Source: Bombus terrestris
Lineage: Eukaryota > Arthropoda > Insecta > Hymenoptera > Apidae
NCBI RefSeq assembly: GCF_910591885.1
Contig: NC_063280.1
Location: 3,410,001 to 3,474,000 of the forward strand
Direction: 5' to 3'
Length of the DNA stretch: 64,000 bases
Part shown: in pieces, positions 12,001 to 27,100 of the stretch
How the letters are laid out: each line of letters begins with the position of its first letter
Position numbering within the stretch: the stretch's first letter is position 1
Notes under the pieces: generated by a model
The model's database searches: none
What the model was told of the DNA's origin: nothing
Seen by the model: only the letters and a program-made list of their open reading frames with translations
Program-made: the position numbers and the translations under genes

Positions 12001-15000
12001 GCGAATCTCAGTTTTATTTGTCAAAAACGATCGTATCTACGCAGACGTGTTATTATCCCTGGTTGCTCAAATTATTATTTATTAAAAATGCAAACAATCA
12101 AATTGTTATTATCTCCGGTAAAAATATCGCAGACCAAAGTTCAAAGTTTAATATTAATAGCTACCTCATTGTAAATGGATGTACAGAGGGCATGTCAAGT
12201 CTGTTGTTTTAAATGAAATCATACATTTTTTTTACTATAGTACAATGTTCGATGCCACTCATTATTATTTATAAAGAAAGTATTACTCTATTTACATCAA
12301 GGAGCTATTACTTTAGGAGATATTTTAATTTCAATATCGCGCTATTATTGCTGATTCAATCAAATACAGTTGTTGTGATCTGAGATGTTTGATGAAGATC
12401 GTGAAAAATTACTATTCATAAGTCACGTGGTTAACACATAAGAATATGCATGAAGCTTTAACGATGATAAAGATGGAAATATAAATTATCTGATGTACGT
12501 ATAAATAGTAGCACAGTAGTCAATAAACACTCACAATTCTACCGCTTAATTCTTTCAAAAGAGTGAAAAATGGAAATTTAGAACGAGCCTAATTCAATAA
12601 ACAGTAGCTATAATAATAGGTTCGCACTGTTCAGCGTGAAAATTACGAAGATCGCGTTTAGCAGGATGAATTCGGTTGTTAATGACGTCGACTTATGGAA
12701 CTGGGTCTCGATCAGCGATAGGCAAACGTAGCGGTACTGCCGTGGCGTATTATAAATTGCCGTTAATACACGCTACGATGTTAAGCACTAATTACCTGGG
12801 TACCACCATGAAATTAGCTCCTATCGATACTGTGTACGCGAAAGAGTTTTCTACAAAACTAAACTTTCCGTGGTTGTCTCAGGTAAAGAACACGACGTCG
12901 TCAGCGTTACGAAGCGAGGCAATTTCGAAATTCAGTTACGTGTACAAGACGTGAGATCGAGGATCGTGTATGGAGAGGAAAGGAACGATTAGAAAACGAA
13001 GGAATTCGCGCGGGTCGCGTGTCGTTAGCGAGGTAAATGGTGCGCGAAGGAAACTCGGACTCTCGACGATGCCGTTCCAACGAGGCGGTTTTATATGGCC
13101 GCTTCCAGGGTAGAAAATGTCATCGTGCCGGAGATCAGGTTCTACGAGTCGCTAACGAACAAACGTAAATCGAGGAATATGAAGCAGTCGCCTCTCGGTA
13201 TCCAGGCAAAGGATGTCAACTGCAGTCGAGTGTGACTACCGGTTGTCAGGAGAGTAACACTAGCCGGCAGGATAAATTGCATCGGACATAACGAGTTGAA
13301 CGAGTGATTCTTGACGACGATGGTGCAACATACACTGGGCTCCATAACTTCGACTTCGAATTATTTTAATAATTTTCCGTTAGAATCGAATATTTCGATT
13401 TCAGATTTTTATAATTCTCACCTGTTATCGTCTCAACTAGCTTCTATTTGATATCAAAAATTCAGTCGTTCTTTGCATACATTTGGGTTGGGTTGATATA
13501 TAGTGATATATATGGTGAGATACACATTATTAAGACATATGTATACTATTGACCTAAACAGTTTTTGAATCATCGATCTTTAAAGATGATATGGCAAAGG
13601 TTGTTTCCCGACTAACTAGTTAGCAGTGTAATTAGAGAAGAAAATGTATAAAAGATATACCACCGGAAGCAGAAACATCTTTCGCTCTTGAATCATTAGT
13701 TACTCTGTGACTGATGATAGTTCATATGATTTTACCGCGTGTATCAGTAGTTGTATTATTTTACGTAGTAATGAATTGTACATTTAGGAAGATTAGTATT
13801 TTTTTATGTTTACTAGAAGTTGGCATCGTGTATATTTGCTCGTGGTACATAACATCGAGCCTCACTCTACTGCCTTCTAATGGTCGACAACAACGTATGG
13901 GTCATTTGTATGAAATTGAATTATCAATCAATTATCGGATTGCAGTCAAGGGAATTGTTCTACTAAAGAGGTGAATTATATAAGAAGCTGTCTAAAGGAC
14001 ACACTATCGGATTAAGTAAAAAATGGATATCCCAGAACCACACCATCCATCAACCATCCATCATTTTACCAAAATACAAATTATACCTGTAGGGACGTCA
14101 GCCTCCAGGGAACAGTCTTGTGAAAATACTCCGGTCTCGAAACAATTACGAACTTTTCATGCACTTTAACACGACGCGTTAGTAAATATCGAAGACAGAT
14201 AGGAGAATGGCTATGGTAGAAATCTCGAATGACACGGACAGATTAGTCGCGACGCCCGCGGACAAATTAAACCTCGGAAGAAAGTGTATCCAATGGAAAC
14301 TCGCTTGCACGAAAGTGTCTCCAGGATGGAAATTTTCAAGCGTCGTAAAAACAGTTAGCATCCTGGACAATGACGGTGACTTAATGATTTTTCCCGCGAG
14401 GCTTCCAGGAAACCGGTAGTTTGAACGCGGAAACGAGAGATTCTTTAAAAGTATGATTAAAAGAATCGTTAGCTGATTATCGTACACACGGAGAAATAAT
14501 AAGTGTCACGTGGTTGTGGGGGAATAAGAAAGCTCGGCGCGTCGAGGTCAGAGTTCATCAGCGGGAAATTTTTTAAAACGTCGAAGGATCGTGAACGAAC
14601 ACCGATCCGCGTGGCATTATTAATTGCGGGAGCGCGGATCGAGCGCGTGCACGAAGATCATTACGCGGCGGCATCATCCACAACCATGCGTTTCCTCCTT
14701 AGTTTTCTTCGCTAGGCGATTAATCGACGATCCGCGCAGCCACCGGGGCTAATTATAGTCGCGTGGATCATTATCGATGTGTCGTACCCGTCATGGTCCT
14801 ATGACTATGACATACCATCGCTTGGAAACGGGAGTCAGCCATTTTCACTTTCCACCGACCCCGGGAACTTGTCCAGAAACTGACGTGTATACGTACAAAC
14901 GTGATTTAGAGATCGTGTAGGAGAATGATCAATGGGTTCGATTACCATCAGAGAATCGTGTGCCAAGTAATTACTCGATGGCTGTTCGATTTCGCGATAC

Positions 15001-17287
15001 GTTTTTGCCTTTCGAAAAATATACGATGTTCTAGAACGCGGATTAAGATGGATACGAATCGACGAACCGTTAAAAGGCTGTGCAAACACGAGACGATAGC
15101 GCGTTACAAGGAATACTTGACACCGTGACACCATGATTTTCCTCGTATCGTAGTTGTGTAAATTAGATCACGTGTTTGACGTTATCGAAGAGGAAAATGA
15201 ACACGCAGATCGTAATTATACGATAAATATTCGCGACAAGACTTCGTTCGCAGAGCTATACAGGTTTAATTGTCGTTAACCATCTGAACCCTGTAGAAAA
15301 AACGACGGAACATTTGCGTAGATACGTATCTGCCATTGACGTCATGTAGTTGAAAAAATATGCAGGTTGGCGTCGACAGGTTCGTCTATAAACGATCGTA
15401 CCGTGGAAAATGCGTTGAATCGTGAAGATCGAGCGGAGGCGTAAAAGATATTCTGCCGATGAAAAATTGATAGTTGGATGAATAGAGGACGTATCGAGAT
15501 CGCTAATGTCTCTCTCGGGTCAAATTTACATAAGAATCTACTGTAAACACGAGCAGGTTTCACCGATAGATCTGTTACGGTATATGGTTCAATTTACGAC
15601 TCGACGCATCCGCGGAAGTTGATCCGAACTGCGAGGTATGCAAATAACTTGTCTAGAGATAATTATTGCCTGAAAGCAGCACGACCTCGTTGGTTTCTCG
15701 AAATTTGATTTCACTACCACTTGGGGATCCATTAAGAGACCCACTCTCGATGCGCAGACCGCGATATGCTTCTGTTTTCCTTTCTCAACTCCATTTCACG
15801 AGTTTAGAACGCATCCAGTCTTGTTTAACTATACTTGCACGACCGATCGATCTTAATCCTAAAACACTGAACTGCTCCATCATTCATAGCACAGAATATG
15901 CTTGTCTTTCATTATATAACCCATCTCGCCACTTTATCTTCTACATTCACGCACTAGAAGAGGCATGTAACATTTGCAGAGGCATTCGTAGAAGCGAATT
16001 ATCATTCCCGATGCCAGGTTGTCGCAGTACGAAGGTGGGGAACACGAGCTGAAGTCTTGAAAGCGGGATTTTTTCGCGGCGACCTGCTACGTACGAGAGG
16101 AAAGTGACGGCTGTAGGAGGAAAACAATCTGGCTGCTGGCCGCGTGTGTTCTCCAGGCTGTAAAGGGAACAGCGAGACGAGTTCCTCTCCACGGTCCACG
16201 ATCATTAATATCCTGCGGTTCGCGAATAGGTGCGCGCTCGTTAAATCATTTACTTGATTATCGTAACCGGACCCGAGATACATTTGCTCGGTCGATTCGC
16301 AATTCATTCGACGTTTCCATACCGCTTCCAGACCTGCCTCTCTCGGATCATATTTTATTACCACAATTTTCCCTTGACTCTTTACCGTGGATTCGTATCT
16401 CAACATTAGTTTATTCTTTGCTTGTTAGCATATTGGAAGTCTGTAAGTAGTTGTTAGTAGTTTCGGCTGTTCATAGATGATCATCGCTGTAGATGTAGAT
16501 ATAGAGACGTAGAAGTACGAGGAAGATTAATTTAACTCTTACGTTTCGTAGGATCTGTAGGTAATGTACCTACACAAACGTATAAGTCTGAGAAAGATAG
16601 ATTTAAAATCTTGCGGAATGTTTATATTTCGCAAGGGACGCAAATGCGAATACGGTAAATACCGGGCAAGATTTATGTCGACTCTTTTGGAATTTTTACA
16701 TCTTGCAAGGTTTATAAATGAAAACATGGGCCCGTAAAGGAGGATTTGCTTAAGATATTTTAACGCTTTTACATTTTGTAAGATATTCGACGTTACGGTG
16801 CTTGCATATTCACTTCGAACGTTCACGAAATTATGCGATCACCGCCAACGAAGATAATTAATCGCGTGGATGGATTGCCGGTTGAAATTAGTAGCCGTAA
16901 TTACTAAATTTATCCTTCATCGAGAAAATCGAGGCCTATCGACCGCACACATTCGTGCATACACAGCATTGTTTCCTCAGGATCGTAATAACGTCACGTA
17001 AAAGCGAAGGCAGAAAGGTATTTTCTTCTCTGTGCGGATACTTTTCACGGAAGAAAGTGTTCGTAGGAGGGAAACGGGCCGGGTGTACCCGCACCGACTA
17101 TCCTCGCGATACCACAAAACGAACAACGGGTCTTTGTTATACACGTCGGCTCGCGATCATTAATATCACTACCTTCCGAACCAGGTAGTGCTTATGCATC
17201 GACTAGACCAATTACCGTTAGTTGTTCGCTGCCGCTGGAAAATGATTTATCGTGGATTGTCCTCGCGTACGAAATTTATAGAGCGAG

Positions 17288-17301
17288 TCTCTCTCTCTCT
17301 T
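17288..17301. repeat. (CT)n microsatellite
   Basis: This is a run of seven TC units. Confidence 0.85.
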
Positions 17302-20300
17302 CGCGAGCCCGCAGAAAATAATCGGACCTCGATCGAAGCGCGTGCTCCGCGTTCGTTATTAAACACGTAGTCAATTGCCAACGTGGTTCTGGACTATCGG
17401 CACTCGCTACGATCGTGTGTTCCTATAGTCGCGTATCGTCAAGAGCGTATGAATCGCAATTACGAGGCGAAGGAGAAGAATTTGAAGTTTTCCGGTATTA
17501 CGAAGATCGGAGTTACTTTATTATATTATACTTCTTATATTTACCAATGGAAATTTATTTTAATATTCTTGTTACCAAAGATTTTGGTACTGAATATTCA
17601 TTATTGTATTTATTGTTATTATTATAGTTGTTATTATATAGTTTTTATGATCTCAGAAAATGGAGTACCTTTTATAAGATAATAATAGATCAATAAATAT
17701 AAAAATATTCTACTATTACGTATTTTTTAAAGACCAGTCATTTTGACTGGCTTTGGTAGAGATAGCTACGTTTCAAATGCCGATAGCCCTAGTGTTAAAA
17801 CACAAAATAAATTCGACATTGTAGTTTCGTACAAGAAAATAGGAGCAAGAATATTGAGAAATTGAAAGGGTGTCTCGGTGATAGACGGTAGATGTAGTAG
17901 AGTAGTTGTGTCGTTTAACTATTCTCTGTATTCCTGCAGAGTATTATCTGCTCGATGTTGCTACAAATATATTAAAAACTGTCGAAAGCCTTAATATCTT
18001 TTCAATGTTGAAATTTGATAAAAATCGATTTCGAAAATATCGTGGAACGAGTCCGTCGTTGGTAGCGACGCTCGACCAAGTACAAGTGTTTTCGTCACGG
18101 CGCGATAGTAATTCTCGGCCGCAGAGAATTTACTGTTTAAAATTCTGCGAGAAAGCGATACGTGTTCCATGGTACGGCAAGTGAGACGAATTGGTGTAGC
18201 TTAAGGGGAAAAAGTTGCCTTACGAAACGTAACACCGGCTGAACGTAAATTGACCTGTAATTACATTACCAATACGGTCAATAGGAAGGAATACGACGTT
18301 AGTTAAACGCGTTGAACGATCTAGTTCTAACATCCGATGGACGCTGGCATAAATTCTATTTAAAGCATTCCCATTGTTCGTTTATCGTTCGTTTGGTCTT
18401 ACTCCTTCGTCTTCTTGATTAGAGATTCGATTTCCGAGACGGTTATATCGAGTTAGCGTCAGAATATCGTTCCATAGGACTCAAAGTAACGAACGAACTC
18501 GCCGGAGACCTTGATAGACACGGAACACGCAAGTTTCTCGGTTAAAATCACTCTTGCTTTTTGGTTTTTTCTTTCCGTTCGTTCTTTACACGCGCAAGGA
18601 CAGACAAGAAGCCTTTCTCCGGCGGTTGAACCGGTCTCTTTCACTCACTGGACAAAGACCAGCGTCCGGATGACTCGCTGAATTATTTTTTTATATACCC
18701 TTCTCTTACCTTCAACCCGTCTTCGTTAACCTTTCATGAGCTAAATTATGCTATTCTTATATGTTATTGCTATTTTAAATACTTCAACACCGTTCTAATA
18801 ATATACATATACGTTAAGCATGGTAACTGTACAAGTTTTTTACATTTACTAGAGCATAAATGCATATATAGAACTCTATGCGAGTTATATCTTTACACAT
18901 TACATCAATTATACACCATATATACGTTATATATTATCAAGCTTCTAATCATACTTAGACGATCGTTCTAAATTTTTTACCAAATGCGTTTCTGAATTTG
19001 ACGTTATATTTTAGGATTCTAAGCATACTTGATTCGTAATTCAACATAAAATTTTAATGGGAAGGTACTTTCAAGACGTTGAAGAAGCGAAAAGATATAG
19101 CTGAAGGATCGAAGGACTGCGCCTTTCATAAGAAGACGATAATGATGTCATAAGAAGAAAAAAATGACGTGGATAAAATTTTATGATCCATTCCGTAGAG
19201 ATTGGTGAAGTTTCTCTAAAATATCGGCTATCTTCCTGGATGATATAATGTGATTGCATTTTCGAGCGATGGTATTGGTTGACCGCATTCCACGCTTACG
19301 TCGGCTGCCTCGTTTCCATATTTCGATTTAGGAGAAACGGGCTCGTAGAGGTCAATCGTTCGAGACAGCGGATTTCAACAAGAAAAGCAACGGAACAACG
19401 AACTGGAAATTTTCGGACGTGAGAAACGAACGCGAACACCGTGAACGATAACCGTGAATCGGCTTTAGACAACACAGTCGGTTTCGGCCATTAGTCAGTA
19501 TGATCGATGTCCCGCATGACGTTTGTCACGCTTGTCCCGTAAAAGTTGAACAGTTAGAAAAGGAGAGAATTTTATCTGTGACTTACAACGTGTCTGAATA
19601 GGAGTTATGTTCGGTACTGTAACTCGAACGCTCCATCTGCGGGCTTTCCCTAAGGTCAACACTTTTCGAACGAGGGTGCGAGTAATATAAGTTGGACTTT
19701 GAAGAATTGTTTCTTCAACACGTGCTACAAAGTTTGCGAGTTGAAATAACATAGGATCCACTAAGGAAGAGAAAGCTTTACCAAATGTTTGCTCGGGAAG
19801 AAAATATTTCATACTCGACTAACAGCAATAATCTTCTACCAGACTAAACGTGTTTTACATTTCCAATTATATTGCAGTTTCGTGAATTTTAGAGTTATTT
19901 ACTCTTTGGTTTGAATGCCTTAGTTTCATTCAACATCAGCGATATGGCGACGAGCCTTCTGTGTAAGTTGACCAAAGCTACGAATCGTTCATTTTCAGCG
20001 ATCTGATACTTGTAATGTTGATGATTTCGGGACGATCGCTCTCAACGTTGGACTCTGCAGGGATCGATCACGATAGAGGGATGACAGAGACACGATCGCA
20101 GGTTGTTTTCACTTGATCTTTTCTCTTGATCCCTGGTACACATAGCCTGTTCCCAGCTAATCTCTGTCGTTCTTCGTCGTCTAGTTGGCCAGTCTCCTTG
20201 CCAGTTCCCTGTCTGTGCGTGTACACGCTGCTGGCACGGTTATAAGGTTACAGGAGAGGCCAACCGCACGTCAGACGAGAGTCAACTAGTAGAAATCTCG

Positions 20301-21162
20301 CCGACGAATATTACACGGCGGGCGTTAATCGCTCCAAGTCCACGGTATTTATTTTGCTTTCCTACCGTTTGTTTTTCATCGATCTCTTCAGCGTGGATGT
20401 TTATTTCATTTTCAAATTAATCCTTCAAAACCGAACACGATTTTGTCGTTGGAATATTTTTGCACGCACGGTGCTGATCTTCCTCTACAATTATTATTCA
20501 TCCATAATAACAATTTATTTTACACTTTTCAGTATAGGCATATATCATACGATACAATTTCACAAGTTGCAAATAAAATTGCTCATGCGATTAGTGCACT
20601 GTAAAGCGCATATAGCAATATCGTTATCGTTTATTACAAATTAATCAAGTAAATGCAAATAGAATAGTCGAAAAATCAAACTTGCTTCGATGTAACTCCA
20701 AAGTGTTTCCTCATCCAGCGACATGGATCGATTCGTTCATCGGTCGAAACAGTCGGCTGCTTGTCAAATGTTTACAAATCCGACATATCCATTCGGCGAA
20801 TCCACCCACGTCAAATCAAGCAAGCATACAGACGCGGTATTATATAAATATTTCCTCTTGAAGTCGTGGCGATACGTTTCGCTGCCGCCAGGGAAAGATC
20901 GTCTGTCCGAGCGCAGAGTCTCCGGAGCAGAAAACGGTACAAAAAGCATGGTCAGTGTTCACCAATGATCCGATCCTTGGTCCTGAATAGCCTCAGCCAT
21001 TCAATTATGTAGAGGCGCTGTTTAGCGCAGCCGTTCAAAGAAAAGATAACGAGCTCTCTTTTCCCTCGGCTTCTGTCGGCCAGTTATAGGCGCCGCCGAC
21101 TCCAGAATGCGCCGCTTCACGGATTTTTCACTGTGAAACAGCTTTTTGTCCGACAGCTTCGT

Positions 21163-21189
21163 ACTCTCTCTCTCTACTCCCTCTCTCTG
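21163..21189. repeat. Pyrimidine (CT) tract
   Basis: These are CT repeats with one AC interruption. On the minus strand they read as GAGA repeats, a possible GAGA-factor type site (inference). Confidence 0.7.
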
Positions 21190-24100
21190 TATCCATTCGT
21201 CTACGCGGCTCGTCCCTAAGCGGGTGGAACGGTTGAATTGTCCTTTAGGGGATCGATAATCGTTTTACGCGGCAATCGTGCGCGTTTTTGCTGCACGACG
21301 CTTCCGAATAGACGCCCGCGAGAGAAAGCTCTCGAGGATCGAAGCACGACGACGCGTGTCGCTTCTGGGAATTTGACTTGTACGGAATATTCGGAACAAG
21401 TAGGTTGACTTTCGAAGGATCGCAAAGATACTGTGGCATATAAACAGGGAAAGTCCTTATACCGAATACGACTTAATTTAAGTCGTAATTATTGCTCGAA
21501 ACGAAGATTTGAAAGCTGTTTTATGTTTATGGTGCTTACAAGAGATTTATTTTTAAATTAAGTTTATATTTCCTTATTTATACATTCGACGTTGCAGTTT
21601 ACGAGAAGAACGCAAGATCTTTGCATTGTTCATTAATTGAGATTTTGCCTATTGATAGACTTCGCCATTCTGCTTACAGGAATTTTGCCAATGTAGCTAT
21701 GAATCTTTTCTATCATTTAAATACCTGTCTGTCAAATATGTAAGAAATTTGTTTCTTCATGTTTACATCTTTCGTAGTCGACGCTGTATATACGCCATAT
21801 TGTACTTTGACAAATTAGTAACTGACTGAAGGATAAATCTACTTTCACTGAAATTGATGTTTTAATCTAGTACATTATCAGCACTTAATTATCAACCTTA
21901 ATAAATAATTATTACGAGTCTTCTTCGCGTACGAGCAAGGGCCGACTTTTCTCACGAAGTAAATTTTATCGACAAGAGTTTCCGGCAGGCAAATCTCGAG
22001 ACGAAGAAGGCGGCTTCTCATGGAATACAGCTTGAAATAAAACACACGGAAACGAGGATCGGCTTGTGTTCGATGATCTTAGGGCCAGCGAATGTCGAGG
22101 GGGAATGGGAAGAGGAAGGTGGCGATGCCAGGCCGAAAGAGGAATTCCGGAGGAAGATGTACGCGTTTGCAATACCACGACGGATTTCGCTGGAGGGTTC
22201 GGGTGTGGCCGATCGTTGGATAATGCTCGCGCGGAGACGAAAGAGGAGATACGAGAGGGAAGCTCGGTTCTTCTCGAGATCGATGCCCAAAGGCGAAACG
22301 AGTTCACCTTCTGTGCCCAGCTACGATAGCCTTGCATCAAGTGCCAGATATCTCGGTATAAATTTCTTTCGCGGCATTCTTTTCCTGTCTTTTTTCCCTT
22401 TCTCTGACTTGGTAAAAGTCGCAGAATGCTAGAGATTCCTTTTCGCTGGTCGAACGATCGAGCACGGTATTTATGTTATACGATGTTTTTCATGATTATG
22501 GCGAACATCGACAGGCCGCACAAGAAGAATACCAACGACAGGGATTATGGCCCAATTATCACAAACACGAGTCTCCACGAAGACTCGTTGTAAGTAGTCG
22601 AAGGGGTCTTTGAGAAAATCTGATGAAAAAATGCAAAGCGGTATCGGTCGTGCCCTTTTCCTGTTTGCCGTGCCATTTCTTCAGGTCTGTTGAGAAGATT
22701 TATCGGGCATACCGATAGTTGCTTCAGCTGGTATAATCATAGAGGGATGCACATCTTGGGAGAATTTACACGATACGAATACACTGAGCGTAAGCTTTGA
22801 CGAAGAATACAATAGAATGGTTAATAAAAGTGACAATTAGATGTATTTAGAACTTGACGTACTCTCTACACTTTGATCCATATCGCCTTCGTAACGCTAT
22901 TAAAATAATCCTTAAAAGAGTTCAAACAAATGAACGTTCCACGTGTTTTTTCTTCGCCACGCTTATTGTCGGAAGAATAATAATAAGCCCGACTATATAA
23001 TAGAAGACCATAACTGTCAGACAATACATCATAAACCAAGCAATTGTGTTTTCTTATCACGAACCAGAGAAAGTAATTAACAATCGCAACGAAGCACTTT
23101 TTTCCATCAACGTCTTCTTTCGCTGGAAGTTCGTTTTCCATGCGAATTCTATGCACGAGTCAACGTCGGAACGTTAAACAGAGACGTGGCAATGTAATAG
23201 GCCAGCTACCGTTATCCCTTTATTTCAATGCCTTGCCTGGTAACGTTCCGTTTCGTAGCTCGCGATCTTCCTACGGGCTCGCGTGATGGCTTGTGTGTAC
23301 GCGGAGCCCGCAGGAAAGCATCTTCCTCGTTCGTCTTTTTTGCTCAACTTCTCACGACTATTAGATATCCTATGATCAGCCGCATCCAAGCCCGGCGGTG
23401 GTGTAATACCCACGCACGCGTATCCACCTTCGGGATTCTCTTCCAAGTGGCGCATCTTTCCGACCAGCTCTTCCCGGAAGAACATTTCTTCTTCTCTGGC
23501 GACTATCCTTGAACCACTAGCAAGACAAGTTTCAATTTATAGACTCTGGTTAGTTCCTGTTAACCGATGATTGGTTTCTCTCGATTTACGGTAATAACGA
23601 TCGCGACGATGATTGGAAGTAATTTTTTATTCAAATTCGGCGCATAAATTGAAAAGTAAAATCGAAAACTAGAATATTATTTAATCGGTAGATAATAATG
23701 TCTTGGAACGAATAACAGAAAACAGCGTTGAAGATATATCGTAAATATACTGCAAAATAATCTCTTCATGGAGATTGAAATTGTCCTAATGAAAGGATGA
23801 AAAGGTATCGCGAGCAAGACAAAAGTAGTACGAGTAAACAATTGATTCAACTCGCGAACGATCGATTTGTACATGAGGATAAAATCGATATGGATGCGAG
23901 GGTAATCTGGAAGGCTCAACCGAGGTCGAACGCCTTGATCTCGATAGCGTGAATCCGTTGGTTCGGCCGTCCGTAACAATGACTAATTAAATAACAATTA
24001 AAGCGGCCGACGTCGAACGAACAATACCGTCTTTATCCCGAGGATTAGGGTCGTTATCGAGAAAGCAGGAAGCTGTTGGCTGCGAATTGAATTCGTGAAA

Positions 24101-27100
24101 GTTTTTGCACGCCACCACCGCGTCTCGTCTTCTTAAGTGTTTAAACCAATCGAGGGGAATGAAAGATCGATATCAATGAAATAAAAGAAACAGAGAGGAG
24201 AAATATCGTGAGAAGACATAGGTGGAAAGTTGGTTGGAAAATTTGTTTCTAGTGAGAACGAGAGAATCTCCGTTTGTTTCGTGAGAAACGTTCGATGATT
24301 AAACAAAATACGAGCGTAAGAACAGGTAAAAGCGATGAACATATATCGCGCGAAGAGAAAACACGTGCGTCGAGCTGTCGAGCGCATCGTTCAGACAGTC
24401 ACCTCTTAGTGTCAATCATTGTGCTACTCACGGGCACCGGAGTCAAAGAAGCTCCCAACAGCTTTTTACGTCGTAACATCAAAGCCACGTGTTTCCGAGA
24501 CTATGCGTTTTAAAAGCAGCGCACAAGTATATCCGGATGTTTCATGCCGGCGTCGAACATTTATGCCATATAAGCCGATCAAGGAAAGCCTTGTAGTAGA
24601 AGGAATCCTTCTAAGGTGGAGTAAAGGGAAGGATACTTGGAAACTATTCGATCCTCCCTTGGGATGCGATATGCTTAGCCCCGGTTGAAATTTAGTGTTA
24701 CGACGTTAAGTGTTAGGACAATTTTCGTTGAGCATCGAGTCAACTGTCCTATTATTCGCGTAAATTATGATCGCATATCTTTTCAACGAATCTAGTGATA
24801 CATTTAATCGCATGTTCTAAAATGCGTAAAGAAAAAATAAATAAGACGAAAAATTATTGTTTTCAATAAAGTTCAATGCAAGGAAGTTACATTAATCTGT
24901 AAAGATAATTGCGATCAGGTCATATAGACTTGAGCACGGTAGAAAAAATATTAGTCGACGAAAATTTTGATCGTTGGACATTTATTCAGATCGTCCATAG
25001 AAATTTACTTTAACCCTGGAAAATTATAGCGAAGTATTGTATTCTTCATTATTTCTAAGAGATAGCAGGCCTCGGTTATTAATAGTTCCTGATAGCGTCT
25101 TAACGCGGTAAACGAAAACTATACGATAATAACTATAAACTAATTTAACTTTGACTTTGTTATATTTATAAGATTCTATTTCACAACTCCCTAGATTTAA
25201 CTTTTATTTAATTTCATAATTGAGATATCCAAGATATTCAGTCCCTGATTATACGTTAACAGGATTGTTATAATAACATAGATTATAATTAGATCTCAGG
25301 TGGGTAGTGCTATCCACAGAGCAACGAATAATTCTATTCTTCGTAGAATTTGCGAGACAATAGCTTCAGAAATAAATCTCCAGCTGTGTAAAGAACGATC
25401 TCACCTTCCATAGAATCACTGATAATGGTCTGTCACAAACCGTCGGATTACTCGAACAAAAGAGCGGTCGCGTGACCTGAACTTCATTCACAGCCTTCTG
25501 CCATTAATACCCAAAGGGCACGCTTAAATTTCTCGGACGAAATTCAGTGAAAAGCGACACTGCAAGCGCGGCGCAACCGGGGATATTTCCTTTAACATCA
25601 GACCACATTGTCCGAGGCCGGGCTGCATTGTTCTCGACAATGTCGTGGCAGGTAGTCTTCGAGGTTCGTTTCCGCGGCGAGACGTATACTTTCTATCCGT
25701 CTCGGTGGACACGCGACCGTGTAACATGCTGGTGTGTCCAGCTGCCGGACGACGCGTGCCTAAATGCAGGAAGGAAAGTACCAGTCGAGCAAAAGGCAAA
25801 CCTTCTCTCCTAGCGAGCCTCTCAATTGGAAATTAACTTACAATCAAACCTTTCTACGTTGCGTTACGTGTTTAATAGTATCCTCCGAATAGTATTTTCT
25901 ACAATTTAGGTATTTAAGTAAGTATCTTTTGTTTTAGTTGAGAAATGCGGAAATATCTAGGATATCAGAGATATGCGGAAATTGATATTACGTGAATTGT
26001 TTCGTATGGCGTAAATCGTATATGAATTGTAAAGGATGAAATTATTGGGCAGATTTCAAAATTATATTCATTTTTCCAATGGAATGTTTTACGATATTAT
26101 TTATTATACAAATACAATAGTATTTTTTCTACGGTGCGTCACGTAGAGTTACTTAATGCTATAAAATGTTTCATTATTAAATAGCACTAGACATGCTATC
26201 TCAGTTAAGTCTTATCAACATAACTTATCATCTATGAAATAGTTGAAATCTAATATTAAACACTGTTTGGACTGCGAAATATTACAGAGTCAGGATGATT
26301 GATATTTTCACATCTTTAACGATCCTTTAGTTACTTAAACGTTTTAATTTGTATCTCCAATGGTTTGCCAGATATTTCAATGTTTCCATTTAAAAAAAGC
26401 AAACTAAGAAGGATTCGTCTAGAAAATGTTAAATATGACGAAATATTTAAATTCTAACGTAATTCCGTGTCGCATACAACGAATAATTTCATTTGCATGA
26501 CACGGTAGCTGAATGTTGAGAATTCAGATCGCCTTACGAGTAGTTGACCTATTCTTCCACATGTCTGACGGATTTGTCACTGGGTTTGCAGCGCTTGCGG
26601 TTATGGCAGTTAGATGACGAGGCTGGTTCTCGAGCCAACTACTAGAGCATAACTCGCAAGAATGGGCGTATAACGAACGGTAGTTTCGAGAATAAGAGTC
26701 CACGATAGTCATTCCTGTCTTACGATTATCGATGTTTGTTTTGCTCTGAGCTTTAATTAAATACCGCTCGGTGAATCGATCTAATAAGCGCAAGGTCGAT
26801 CTGCATGATAGGAAGTCAAGGGTCGAGGTTGAAAGCGGCGCATCCTTTGATCCCGTTTCATTAATTGCAGCGATACGTTCGCCGTGATTCTTCCATGTAG
26901 TATCCTAATGAAACGTGAAATCTCGTTCGTAACGGGATGATATTGAAAGTCCAATCAGAGACAGACGCTATATGTGGCGCCGAATATGGTTGTCGTCGAT
27001 GAACGAAACTGAACAGCCGAGATAAAAATTAGGGGAACTCATTAATCACTTGGAACTACGATGAAGGTAGCGGTCGTTAGTTCTCTTCACTCGATGATTA

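Noticed and set aside
22064..22432. Overlapping ORFs of over 120 codons on both strands
   Set aside because: No convincing acceptor or donor borders them and no domain is visible.
26090..26160. Possible fourth Tc1-like MITE end (TTTTTTCTACGGTGCG)
   Set aside because: Only a few words agree, there is no matching second end, and the interior order does not follow the other copies.
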